Shown here in pieces: positions 1-6,515 of a DNA stretch of 17,975 nucleotides. The stretch is from the NCBI GenBank assembly GCA_902462495.1, contig CABQCC010000026.1, positions 1 through 17,975 of the forward strand. Reading direction: 5' to 3'. The translations under genes and the position numbers were made by a program. How positions within the stretch are numbered: the stretch's first letter is position 1; each line of letters begins with the position of its first letter. The notes under the pieces are model-generated. The model was not told the DNA's origin and did not search any database. It saw nothing but the letters and a program-made list of their open reading frames with translations. Source of the stretch: an uncultured Eubacterium sp. Its GTDB lineage: Bacteria; Bacillota; Clostridia; Oscillospirales; Acutalibacteraceae.

Positions 1-12
1 CGGTCAGTTTGA

Positions 13-732
13 GAAGCACTTCGCACCAAGCCGTCAATCATTCTTGTAATCGGTGTAAACGGCGTTGGCAAAACCACCACAATCGGCAAGCTTGCTATGA
101 GATTGAAGTCGATGGGCAGAAGCGTTGTTTTGGGCGCAGCCGATACTTTCCGTGCAGGTGCAATCGAACAGTTGCAGGTTTGGGCTGACAGAGCAGGCGT
201 TCCGCTTGTAAAGCACGGTGAGGGCGCAGACCCGGCTGCCGTTGTTTATGACACTATTCAGTCGGGCAAAGCAAAAAATGCGGATGTAATCATTATTGAC
301 ACGGCAGGCAGACTTCACAATAAGAAAAATCTTATGGATGAGCTTAACAAAATCAGCCGTGTAATTGACAGAGAACTTCCGAATGCAAGCCGTGAAACTC
401 TCCTTGTGCTTGATGCAACAACAGGTCAAAATGCCGTTAATCAGGCAAAAGATTTCAAGGAGGCAGCAGGCATTACAGGTATTATTCTCACAAAACTTGA
501 CGGCACGGCTCGTGGCGGTGTTGTTCTTGCAATCAACAATGAACTTGATGTTCCTGTTAAGTTTGTCGGTGTCGGCGAACAGATTGACGATTTGCAACCG
601 TTTGACGCAGAGGCTTTTGCATCTGCAATGTTTGATATAAAGCCGACTCACGATGATGACAACACAATTGCGGATTTCATCAACGAAAGTGTAAAAACTG
701 AGGATGAGCCGACAGAGGAGGATAAAAAGTAA
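13..732 (+). CDS. ftsY: Signal recognition particle receptor FtsY, C-terminal NG-domain part (5' incomplete)
   Basis: FtsY is the membrane-associated GTPase that docks SRP-ribosome complexes at the Sec translocon. The sequence shows the GTPase domain in order: P-loop GVNGVGKTTTIGKLA (encoded at about 52-96), DTFRAGAIEQLQ after it, DTAGRLHNKKNLMDEL near 300-345, TKLDGTARGG near 490-520, and the closing GVGEQIDDLQPFDAEAF. The last 30 or so residues form an acidic tail. The N-terminal A and N regions are outside the window. Read upstream in frame 1, the P-loop frame meets a TGA at 10-12, only 13 codons before the P-loop, so the part before base 13 does not join in frame. The ATG at 97 lies after the P-loop and is not a real start. 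The gene ends one base into the rdgB ATG (TAATG), so the two are translationally coupled. The family call is certain. Whether the break is real or a sequence-end error is not known. Confidence 0.93.
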   Translation, partial: EALRTKPSIILVIGVNGVGKTTTIGKLAMRLKSMGRSVVLGAADTFRAGAIEQLQVWADRAGVPLVKHGEGADPAAVVYDTIQSGKAKNADVIIIDTAGRLHNKKNLMDELNKISRVIDRELPNASRETLLVLDATTGQNAVNQAKDFKEAAGITGIILTKLDGTARGGVVLAINNELDVPVKFVGVGEQIDDLQPFDAEAFASAMFDIKPTHDDDNTIADFINESVKTEDEPTEEDKK

Positions 733-1355
733 TGGATTTTATTCTTGCGACAAATAATATGAAAAAACTTGCGGAAATGCAGAGAATTCTCTCTCCGCTC
801 GGTATAAATGTTGTTACAGCAAAAATGCTCGGAATTACACTTCCCGAAGTTGTTGAGGACGGCGACACATTTGAGGCTAATGCAAAAATCAAGGCTGAAT
901 CGGCTTGCAAGATTACAGGACTTCCTGCCATTGCAGACGACAGCGGTCTTTGTGTTGATTACCTTGACGGTGCACCCGGTATTTATTCGGCTCGTTTTGC
1001 GAATATCGAAACTCACAACGGTGTGAATGTTGACAACGAAAAGAATGCAGATGATGAGGAAAACAACAATCTTCTTCTCAAAAAACTTGAGGGTGTTGAG
1101 GAGTCGGAGCGTACAGCATATTATGTTTGTGCCATTTGTTGCATTTTTCCCGACGGCAAGGAAATCACAGTAAGAGGCGAGTGCCACGGAACAATCGGCT
1201 TTGAGCGTGACGGCAACGCAGGTTTTGGATATGACCCGTTGTTCATCATCAACGGCAAGTCGTTTGGCAAATATGAGGGAGAAGAAAAAGACAAGATTTC
1301 TCACAGAGGCAACGCATTAAGAAAGTTAACAAAGGAATTGGAGAATATTTTATGA
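732..1355 (+). CDS. rdgB: XTP/dITP pyrophosphatase (HAM1/RdgB family)
   Basis: This is a house-cleaning enzyme that hydrolyses non-canonical purine triphosphates (XTP, ITP, dITP) to the monophosphate and pyrophosphate, keeping deaminated bases out of DNA and RNA. Family motifs are visible in order: TNNMKKLAEM (7-16), EDGDTFEANAKIKA (42-55), ADDSGLCVDYLDGAPG (68-83) with SARF following, FGYDPLF and SHRGNALRKL near the C-terminus. At 207 residues it is slightly longer than the usual 195-200. The extra length sits in an acidic, Asn-rich loop at about residues 92-115. The ATG overlaps the ftsY stop, and a GAGGAGG ribosome site lies at 715-721. The 3' end overlaps the next gene as ATGA. It is a cytosolic enzyme co-transcribed with ftsY and yhbY. 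Confidence 0.95.
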   Translation: MDFILATNNMKKLAEMQRILSPLGINVVTAKMLGITLPEVVEDGDTFEANAKIKAESACKITGLPAIADDSGLCVDYLDGAPGIYSARFANIETHNGVNVDNEKNADDEENNNLLLKKLEGVEESERTAYYVCAICCIFPDGKEITVRGECHGTIGFERDGNAGFGYDPLFIINGKSFGKYEGEEKDKISHRGNALRKLTKELENIL

Positions 1356-1804
1356 CATCAAAAGAAAGAGCGGCTTGGAGAGCAAAGGCAAATTCTCTTG
1401 AGGCTATTATACAAATCGGCAAAGATGGCATCACCGACAATCTTATTACACAGATTGACGACACCCTTGATGTAAGAGAACTTATCAAAATTCGTGTTCA
1501 CCTTGAAACTGCACCGCAAACTCCGAAAGAGCTTGCACCGCAACTTGCAGAAAGACTTGATGCCGAGGTTATTCAGGTTATCGGCGGAATTATCGTTCTT
1601 TACAGAAAAGCCGATCCCGATAAAATTCAGGCAAAGAAAAAAGCAAGAGGTCAGGGCACGGCAAAAGCAAAGGCAAAGAAAAAAGTTAAGATTAAAGGTC
1701 TTCGTCAAAGACAGAGAGAAAAAGAGGCAAAAAATCCTTATGCTGTTTATGACCGCCCTCGTTATCGCAACGACCGTGACAAAAAGCAGGGTAACAGCCG
1801 ATGA
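1352..1804 (+). CDS. yhbY: YhbY-type CRM-domain RNA-binding protein with basic tail
   Basis: The CRS1/YhbY (CRM) domain spans about residues 2-96. The GxxG loop is seen as GKDG (23-26), and the last strand as IGGIIVLYR (77-85). Bacterial YhbY proteins bind the pre-50S ribosome and are implicated in its assembly. The typical protein is about 95-105 residues, but this one is 150. The extra 55 residues or so (about 95-150) are dominated by Lys and Arg, with KAKAKKKVKIKG followed by RQRQREKE. The tail probably adds non-specific rRNA contacts and is likely disordered. The start overlaps the rdgB stop (ATGA) and the end overlaps nadD (ATGA), so the gene sits in a coupled operon. The position next to nadD and rsfS fits a ribosome-biogenesis role. 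Confidence 0.9.
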   Translation: MTSKERAAWRAKANSLEAIIQIGKDGITDNLITQIDDTLDVRELIKIRVHLETAPQTPKELAPQLAERLDAEVIQVIGGIIVLYRKADPDKIQAKKKARGQGTAKAKAKKKVKIKGLRQRQREKEAKNPYAVYDRPRYRNDRDKKQGNSR

Positions 1805-2388
1805 AAACAGGCATATTCGGAGGAGCGTTTAACCCTGTTCACAACGGGCACTTGGCTCTTGCCGAGCAATATAAAAAAGAACTTTCGCTTGACAGGATTA
1901 TATTTATCCCGACTGCAAATCCTCCGCACAAATCGTCCGATGGATTAATTGACGGAAAGCACAGAATAAATATGCTGGGGCTGTGTGTGGGCGAGAATGA
2001 AATTGTCAGCGACATTGAATTTAAGCGTGACGGTAAAAGCTACACATATCTTACAATTTGTGAATTGAAAGAAAAGTATCCCGATGATGAGTTTTTCTTG
2101 ATTGTCGGAGCAGACCAATTTTTCTATTTTGAAAAGTGGTATAAGTTTGAAGAAATACTTTCTGCTTGTACGGTTGTCACAGCGGCACGAGAAAAAAATC
2201 AGTATGATGAAATGCTGGCGTTTAAGGCGGAACATCCAAGATTAAAGGATGTTGTTGTGTCGGAATTTGATGTTATCGACATTTCATCATCACAGATTAG
2301 GGATATGATAAAAAACGGCGATGATGTGTCGTACTATATCCCCGAAAGTGTAAATGAATATATAAAGGAGCATAGGCTCTATGTATGA
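1801..2388 (+). CDS. nadD: Nicotinate-nucleotide adenylyltransferase
   Basis: NadD transfers AMP from ATP to nicotinic acid mononucleotide, giving deamido-NAD in NAD synthesis. The nucleotidyltransferase signature GGAFNPVHNGH (7-17) carries the HxGH ATP site. PTANPPHK (37-44) and IVGADQFFYFEKWYK (101-115) are the usual substrate-site motifs. The second ATP motif is SSSQIRDM (162-169). The 195-residue length is normal for the firmicute enzyme. It starts within the yhbY stop (ATGA overlap), and its last 8 bases overlap the yqeK start. The nadD-yqeK-rsfS order is a widespread firmicute arrangement. Confidence 0.96.
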   Translation: MKTGIFGGAFNPVHNGHLALAEQYKKELSLDRIIFIPTANPPHKSSDGLIDGKHRINMLGLCVGENEIVSDIEFKRDGKSYTYLTICELKEKYPDDEFFLIVGADQFFYFEKWYKFEEILSACTVVTAAREKNQYDEMLAFKAEHPRLKDVVVSEFDVIDISSSQIRDMIKNGDDVSYYIPESVNEYIKEHRLYV

Positions 2389-2965
2389 TTTTGAAAAGTA
2401 CGAAAAATTGATTAAAAGCAGATTGTCCGAATATCGCTATACCCACAGTATGAATGTTGCAAAGCGGGCAAGGGAACTTGCAAAGATTTATTCTCTTGAT
2501 GGGAACAAAGCCTATCTTGCAGGAATTCTGCACGACATCACCAAAGAAACGGATTATGCCGAGCAGGAAAAATATATGGATAATTTAGGCATTAACCCCA
2601 CAGAACTTGAAAAAAGCAACAAATTAGTGTATCATCAAATTTCAGGGTCTTGCTATGTCAAGAGCGTTCTCGGTATTGATGACGAGGAAATTTTGAGCGC
2701 AATCCGTTATCACACAACGGGTCACGCAGAAATGACAGACTTTGAAATGGTGATTTATCTTGCCGATTTGACAAGTGCGGAGCGTAGCTATCCGGATGTT
2801 GAAAGTGTGAGAGAACTTGCCGATAATTCGCTTACAGATGCAATGCTTTGTGCCACTCGGTTTACGATAACCGATTTGGCAAACAAGAACAAGCTTATTC
2901 ATCCCGACACTCTTTATTGCTACAATTGGGTGCTCCAAAAGGCAATAATCGGACAGGCAGATTAA
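2381..2965 (+). CDS. yqeK: YqeK HD-domain hydrolase (probable symmetrical Ap4A hydrolase)
   Basis: This is an HD-superfamily phosphohydrolase of 194 residues. Candidate metal ligands are H22 (in YTHSMNVA), the H51-D52 pair (LHDITKE), H85 (YHQISG), H111 (YHTTGH) and D129 (LADLTS). YqeK proteins from Bacillus and relatives have been described as splitting diadenosine tetraphosphate symmetrically into two ADP, which would limit alarmone build-up. The start ATG overlaps the end of nadD by 8 bases, and an AAAGGAG site lies just upstream inside nadD. A 66-base gap with a small hairpin follows before rsfS. The family call is firm. The substrate is inferred from the family. Confidence 0.93.
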   Translation: MYDFEKYEKLIKSRLSEYRYTHSMNVAKRARELAKIYSLDGNKAYLAGILHDITKETDYAEQEKYMDNLGINPTELEKSNKLVYHQISGSCYVKSVLGIDDEEILSAIRYHTTGHAEMTDFEMVIYLADLTSAERSYPDVESVRELADNSLTDAMLCATRFTITDLANKNKLIHPDTLYCYNWVLQKAIIGQAD

Positions 2966-2977
2966 ATAAAAATAACA

Positions 2978-2994
2978 GCAGGGCTTCGCCTTGC
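2978..2994 (+). repeat. Small hairpin between yqeK and rsfS
   Basis: The arms 2978-2984 (GCAGGGC) and 2988-2994 (GCCTTGC) can pair over seven positions, one of them G-U, around a TTC loop. No T-run follows, so it is not a standard intrinsic terminator and transcription probably continues into rsfS. It may be an RNA processing or stability site, or the remnant of a small repeat. Function unknown. Confidence 0.35.
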
Positions 2995-3031
2995 CTAAAC
3001 AATATATAATGTTTATAATAAAGGAATGACT

Positions 3032-3397
3032 ATGGACAAGGAAAATTATTTGGAAATTGCACAGATAGCCGTAAAGGCAATCGACAGCAAGCGTGGTGAC
3101 GATATTGAAGTTATTAAGGTTTCGGACATCACTGTTTTAACCGACTATTTTGTTATTGCAACAGCAAATTCAAACACACAGCTCAAGGCTATTGCCGATG
3201 AGGTTGAGTATAAGTTGTCAGAGGCAGGCTATGAGCCTCATCACATTGAGGGCGAACGCAGCGAATGGGTTTGCCTTGACTATGCAGGTTGTGTAATTCA
3301 CATTCTTCTCAAGCAACAGCGTGGATTTTATCAAATCGAGCGTCTTTGGGAGGACGGCGAAAAAATCGACATTGACGATATTATTGTCAAAGAATAA
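3032..3397 (+). CDS. rsfS: Ribosome silencing factor RsfS
   Basis: RsfS binds ribosomal protein uL14 on the 50S subunit and blocks joining with 30S in slow growth or starvation. The 121-residue protein shows the typical core: DDIEVIKVSDITVLTDYFVIATANSN near the N-terminus, then a helix and the GERSEWVCLDYAGCVIHIL segment, then YQIERLWEDGEKIDID. Length and motif order match the family throughout. An ATG lies six bases further upstream at 3026, but it directly abuts the AAGGA site (3021-3025). The ATG at 3032 has the better spacing and is chosen. It follows nadD and yqeK as in many Firmicutes, and leuS comes 31 bases later. Confidence 0.94.
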   Translation: MDKENYLEIAQIAVKAIDSKRGDDIEVIKVSDITVLTDYFVIATANSNTQLKAIADEVEYKLSEAGYEPHHIEGERSEWVCLDYAGCVIHILLKQQRGFYQIERLWEDGEKIDIDDIIVKE

Positions 3398-3428
3398 CAG
3401 TAAATAATTCTTATGGAGGACTGACATA

Positions 3429-5837
3429 ATGGAATATAATTTTAAACAAATCGAATCAAAGTGGCAAAATGTTTGGTACACCCAAAACACATTTGCCGCA
3501 AAGCAGGATTTCTCCTTGCCAAAATATTATTGCTTGGTAGAATTCCCTTATCCAAGCGGACAGGGTTTGCATGTCGGACACCCTCGTTCATATACGGCTC
3601 TTGATATTGTTGCCCGTAAGAAAAGACTTGAGGGTTACAATGTTCTTTATCCTATGGGTTGGGACGCTTTCGGACTTCCTACCGAAAACTTCGCTATCAA
3701 AAATCACATTCATCCGGCAGAGGTAACAAAGAACAATGTTGCTCACTTTAAACAGCAACTTCAATCTCTCGGCTTCTCATTTGACTGGACAAGAGAAATC
3801 AACACCACAGACCCGTCTTACTACAAGTGGACACAGTGGATTTTCCTCCAGCTCTTCAAAAAAGGCTTGGCATACAAAAAGGAAATGGCTGTCAACTGGT
3901 GCACATCTTGTAAGTGCGTTCTTGCAAACGAAGAAGTTGTAAACGGTGTTTGCGAGCGTTGCGGAAGCGAAGTTATCCGTAAGAACCAAAGCCAATGGAT
4001 GCTCAAAATTACAGAATATGCAGACCGTCTTGTAAAGGACCTTGATGATGTTGATTTCATCGACAGAGTTAAGACTCAACAACGCAACTGGATTGGTCGT
4101 TCAACAGGTGCAGAGGTTGATTTCGGCACAACTCTCGGCGACACTCTCACCGTATATACAACCCGTCCCGACACACTTTTCGGTGCAACATATATGGTTA
4201 TTTCACCTGAGCACCCTTATATTGAAAAGTGGGCAGACAAACTTACTAACATTGACGAAGTTCGCAAGTATCAGGATGAGGCTGCTCATAAGTCTGATTT
4301 TGAAAGAACAGAACTTAACAAGGACAAGACAGGTGTCAGACTTCAGGGCGTTATGGGCATTAATCCTGTAAATAACACAGAGATTCCTATTTTCATTTCA
4401 GACTATGTACTCGTTTCTTACGGTACAGGTGCAATTATGGCAGTTCCTGCTCACGATACCCGTGACTGGGAATTTGCAAAGAAGTTCGACCTCCCTATCA
4501 TTGAAGTCGTTGCCGGTTCAAAGGTTGGCGTTGAAAACGAAGCGTTCACCGATTGTGCAACAGGTGTTATGACAAATTCCGACTTCCTCACAGGTATGTC
4601 TGTTGAAGATGCCAAAAAAGCCATTACCGAATGGCTCACAAAAGAGGGCAAGGGTCATCAAAAGGTTAACTTCAAGCTCCGTGACTGGGTATTCTCCCGT
4701 CAAAGATATTGGGGCGAGCCGATTCCTATCGTTAAGTGCGAAAAGTGCGGTTATGTGCCTCTTGACGAAAGTCAGCTTCCTCTTACACTTCCAAATGTTG
4801 AATCATATGAACCGACCGACACGGGCGAATCACCGCTTGCAAAGATGACTGATTGGGTAAACACAACTTGCCCTTGTTGCGGTGCTCCAGCAAAGAGAGA
4901 AACCGACACAATGCCACAATGGGCAGGCTCATCATGGTACTTCCTCAGATATTGCGACCCACACAACGACAAGGAACTTATTTCCAAGGAAGCTGCTGAA
5001 TATTGGACACCTGTTGATTGGTACAACGGCGGTATGGAGCACACAACCCTCCACCTTCTCTATTCAAGATTTTGGCACAAGTTTCTCTACGACATCGGTG
5101 TTGTTCCTACTTCCGAACCGTATAAGAAGAGAACTTCTCACGGTATGATTTTGGGTCAGAACGGTGAAAAGATGTCAAAGTCAAGAGGAAATGTTGTTAA
5201 TCCTGATGAAATTGTTGACACCTACGGTGCAGACACAATGCGGCTTTATGAGATGTTCATCGGTGACTTTGAAAAGGCTGCTCCTTGGAACTCAGATTCT
5301 ATCAAGGGTTGCAAGAGATTTATTGAAAAGTATTGGAATCTTCAGGAAAAGGTTGTTGACGGCGACGAGTTCACTCCTGAAATGGAAGCACTTATGCACA
5401 AGACAATCAAGAAGGTTACTTATGATATTGACAACCTCAAGGCTAACACAGCTATTGCGGCTATGATGTCGTTGGTTAACGAACTTTATGCTAAGGGTTG
5501 CAACAAGGCAGAACTCAAGACACTTACGATTTTGCTCAACCCGTTTGCCCCTCATGTTACAGAGGAAATGTGGGATGTTATGGGCTTCGGCGGTATGGTT
5601 AATCAGGCAAAGTGGCCAACATACGATGAGGCAAAGACACAGGAAAACGATGTTGAAATCGTTATTCAGATTATGGGCAAGGTTCGTGCAAAGATTACTG
5701 TGCCTGTTGATATGGCAAAGGATGATGTTTTGGCAACAGCAAAGGCTGAGCCAAAAATTGCAGAACTCCTTGACGGCAAAGAAATTAAAAAGGAAGTTTA
5801 TGTTCCGGGCAAGCTTGTTAATTTCGTTGCACTTTAA
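3429..5837 (+). CDS. leuS: Leucyl-tRNA synthetase
   Basis: This class Ia synthetase activates leucine with ATP and charges tRNA-Leu. Its 802 residues match bacterial LeuRS. The HIGH-type motif is HVGH within YPSGQGLHVGH (41-51), and the KMSKS loop is KMSKS (581-585). A zinc knuckle has C158, C161, C175 and C178. The CP1 editing domain shows TTRPDTLFGATYMV and GTGAIMAVPAHDTRDWEFA, which hydrolyse mischarged isoleucine or norvaline products. A second cysteine cluster (CEKCGY and CPCCGAP) flanks a Leu-specific insert. The anticodon-binding and C-terminal domains are complete. A strong GGAGGA site lies at 3415-3420, eight bases before ATG. No T-box leader is seen in the 31-base gap after rsfS, so expression seems to depend on the upstream operon. 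Confidence 0.98.
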   Translation: MEYNFKQIESKWQNVWYTQNTFAAKQDFSLPKYYCLVEFPYPSGQGLHVGHPRSYTALDIVARKKRLEGYNVLYPMGWDAFGLPTENFAIKNHIHPAEVTKNNVAHFKQQLQSLGFSFDWTREINTTDPSYYKWTQWIFLQLFKKGLAYKKEMAVNWCTSCKCVLANEEVVNGVCERCGSEVIRKNQSQWMLKITEYADRLVKDLDDVDFIDRVKTQQRNWIGRSTGAEVDFGTTLGDTLTVYTTRPDTLFGATYMVISPEHPYIEKWADKLTNIDEVRKYQDEAAHKSDFERTELNKDKTGVRLQGVMGINPVNNTEIPIFISDYVLVSYGTGAIMAVPAHDTRDWEFAKKFDLPIIEVVAGSKVGVENEAFTDCATGVMTNSDFLTGMSVEDAKKAITEWLTKEGKGHQKVNFKLRDWVFSRQRYWGEPIPIVKCEKCGYVPLDESQLPLTLPNVESYEPTDTGESPLAKMTDWVNTTCPCCGAPAKRETDTMPQWAGSSWYFLRYCDPHNDKELISKEAAEYWTPVDWYNGGMEHTTLHLLYSRFWHKFLYDIGVVPTSEPYKKRTSHGMILGQNGEKMSKSRGNVVNPDEIVDTYGADTMRLYEMFIGDFEKAAPWNSDSIKGCKRFIEKYWNLQEKVVDGDEFTPEMEALMHKTIKKVTYDIDNLKANTAIAAMMSLVNELYAKGCNKAELKTLTILLNPFAPHVTEEMWDVMGFGGMVNQAKWPTYDEAKTQENDVEIVIQIMGKVRAKITVPVDMAKDDVLATAKAEPKIAELLDGKEIKKEVYVPGKLVNFVAL

Positions 5838-5847
5838 TAAAAAACAG

Positions 5848-5873
5848 CCTCCTCTTGTCGTTGACGGAGGAGG
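5848..5873 (+). repeat. Hairpin after leuS, probable shortened copy of the terminal two-hairpin element
   Basis: The arms CCTCCTC (5848-5854) and GAGGAGG (5867-5873) pair perfectly over seven bases. An inner GTC/GAC pairing can extend the structure. There is no T-run on the + side. On the - side the hairpin is followed by a run of T (AAAAAA at 5839-5844 on the + strand). The sequence starts CCTCCTCTT and contains GTTGACGG. Both strings also occur in the element at 17906-17950, suggesting a degenerate copy of one repeat family. It may still reduce read-through from leuS. Confidence 0.5.
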
Positions 5874-5907
5874 TAAAACAGGGTGTTATGGAAGTTTTTA
5901 AAAATTT

Positions 5908-5922
5908 TTGAAATTTTTTCAA
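5908..5922. promoter_or_regulatory. AT-rich inverted repeat and weak promoter region before the sigma gene
   Basis: A perfect TTGAAA-TTT-TTTCAA inverted repeat lies at 5908-5922, 69 bases before the sigma-factor ATG. Downstream, TTGCAA (5928-5933) and TACTAT (5953-5958) could be -35 and -10 boxes, but their 19-base spacing is poor. The surrounding DNA is T- and A-rich, so the repeat may be chance. No clear ECF-type autoregulatory promoter was recognised here. Confidence 0.25.
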
Positions 5923-5990
5923 TTTTATTGCAACACTTTTGATGTTTTTTTGTACTATTATTATGAGAGAGATCTCAAAGAGGTGAATTT

Positions 5991-6515
5991 ATGGCGGATC
6001 TAAGCTTGGTAATTAGATCTCGACAGGGTGACAGGGAGGCTTTTTCACAGCTCTACCTTGAATATAAAGACTCTCTTTACCGCTATGCGTGGTACAAGAT
6101 TGGCGACCCTGATTATGCTATGGATGCCGTGTCCGACACTATGTTGACGGCTCTCGAACAAATCGGAAAGCTAAAAAATCCAAAAGCTTTTTCCACATAT
6201 TTGTTTCGTATTCACGCTGTCAGTTGTTCTCACTATGTGAAGGATGTCATCAATGCAAAGGAGAGCGAAGATCTGTCCGAAGTCGAAAGCGGTCTTTCGG
6301 CGAGCGACGGTGACTTTAAAGCACTTGAATTGCGAGAAGCGTTAGCCATACTGAATGATGTCGAAAAAGACATAGTTCTTCTTTCAGTATCGGGTTTTAA
6401 CAGCAAGGAAATTGCCAAAGTCACCGGCTATACCTCTGGAGCAACAAGGTCAAAACTGTCACGAGCTTTGGCAAAAATGCGTGATTTCTTGGAGGGTAAG
6501 TATGAAAAACAATGA
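5991..6515 (+). CDS. ECF-type RNA polymerase sigma factor
   Basis: This 174-residue protein has the two-domain layout of group IV (extracytoplasmic function) sigma factors. Region 2 is at about residues 8-68, with LYLEYKDSLYRYAWYKIGD, then DYAMDAVSDTMLTALEQI and the promoter-contacting F(S)TYLFRI segment. Region 4 is at about 115-170. It contains NDVEKDIVLLSVSGFNSKEI and a helix-turn-helix ending in SGATRSKLSRALAKMRDFL. The linker (about 88-112) is acidic and Ser-rich. An AGGTG site lies five bases before ATG. The gene overlaps the next by 14 bases, and that next product is membrane-anchored, the usual sigma/anti-sigma arrangement. It probably activates a small stress or envelope regulon, with targets unknown. 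Confidence 0.88.
   Translation: MADLSLVIRSRQGDREAFSQLYLEYKDSLYRYAWYKIGDPDYAMDAVSDTMLTALEQIGKLKNPKAFSTYLFRIHAVSCSHYVKDVINAKESEDLSEVESGLSASDGDFKALELREALAILNDVEKDIVLLSVSGFNSKEIAKVTGYTSGATRSKLSRALAKMRDFLEGKYEKQ

Noticed and set aside
34..651. 205-residue minus-strand open frame opposite ftsY
   Set aside because: It lies antisense to a clear FtsY GTPase domain, is rich in Cys and Asn as expected for antisense reading, and has no recognisable motif.
648..1304. 218-residue minus-strand open frame opposite rdgB
   Set aside because: It overlaps a well-supported pyrophosphatase and has no ribosome site or motif.
3005..3010. TATAAT before rsfS as a -10 box
   Set aside because: No -35 box at 16-18 bases upstream; the nearest TTGCCT is only eight bases away.
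3398..3428. T-box riboswitch before leuS
   Set aside because: The 31-base gap is far too short for one, and no T-box sequence is present.
5969..5976. GAGATCTC palindrome before the sigma gene
   Set aside because: Eight bases with no extension; likely chance.
6412..6501. Longer start for the beta-propeller protein
   Set aside because: It lies inside the sigma gene in another frame. The ATG at 6502 has GGAGGG upstream and gives a sensible cytoplasmic head.
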